Source: Staphylothermus sp.
GTDB lineage: Archaea > Thermoproteota > Thermoprotei_A > Sulfolobales > Desulfurococcaceae
Reading direction: 5' to 3'
Assembly: GCA_021159785.1 (NCBI GenBank)
Contig: JAGHDU010000046.1
Span: forward strand, 1 to 5,624
DNA: 5,624 nucleotides
Positions 5,549 through 5,624 of this stretch are shown here, piece after piece. Numbering within the stretch: position 1 is the stretch's first letter; the number at the start of each line of letters is the position of its first letter. The position numbers and the translations under genes were made by a program. The notes below the pieces were generated by a model. That model worked only from the letters and a program-made list of their open reading frames with translations, searched no databases and was not told where the DNA came from.

Positions 5549-5624
5549 GTGGATTTATGTTGATTTGACGAAGAATTTATGGTGTAAATATTTATTGATG
5601 GAGATAAATAATATTTCTAAGAGC

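Noticed and set aside
5598..5624. Start of a possible plus-strand gene (ATG GAG ATA AAT...)
   Set aside because: Only nine codons are visible before the window ends and there is no good ribosome site; GGTG at 5581-5584 is 13 nt away. A plus-strand TATAAATA at 5535-5542 would allow it, but evidence is too thin.

Overview
The window reads as a stretch of an AT-rich hyperthermophilic crenarchaeon. The best guess is a Desulfurococcales member such as Staphylothermus; the lineage call is inference. The grounds are a PolB2-type archaeal DNA polymerase, archaeal TATA-like elements upstream of genes, GAGGTG-type Shine-Dalgarno sites, Arg codons mostly AGA/AGG, heavy ATA use for Ile, and tight gene packing at low GC.

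Layout. (1) Positions 2-1336 (+) hold the C-terminal three quarters or so of a family B DNA polymerase of the PolB2/Dpo2 group, with altered motifs B and C. Its 5' end lies outside the window. (2) Positions 1489-2373 (+) encode a DUF89/ARMT1-like metal-dependent damage-control phosphatase. (3) Positions 2517-3245 (+) encode a HAD-superfamily hydrolase with all four HAD motifs. (4) Converging on it, 5086-3275 (-) encodes a secreted 603-residue homologue of plant/fungal peptide-N-glycosidase A. (5) Further right, 5494-5282 (-) encodes a 70-residue basic zinc-ribbon protein starting at TTG. Gaps between genes are 29-195 bp. No stretch over 300 bp lacks a gene, and I see no tRNA, rRNA, CRISPR or insertion sequence.

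The genes do not look like one operon. The three plus-strand genes are separated by about 150 bp each, with T-rich tails and separate ribosome sites, and the two minus-strand genes each have their own promoter-like element. Two themes can be read. On the left, a lesion-tolerance-type polymerase lies next to two phosphatases of families known for clearing damaged or unwanted phosphometabolites; a functional link is only a hypothesis. On the right is an exported deglycosylating enzyme, which fits crenarchaea whose surface proteins carry chitobiose-linked N-glycans.

The points most worth a second look are the non-canonical polymerase motifs, the archaeal PNGase A homologue with six sequons of its own, the N-to-H change in the DUF89 KGxxN motif, and small dyad symmetries at the zinc-ribbon and HAD gene promoters. 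I did not find convincing evidence of a wholly new multi-gene system.
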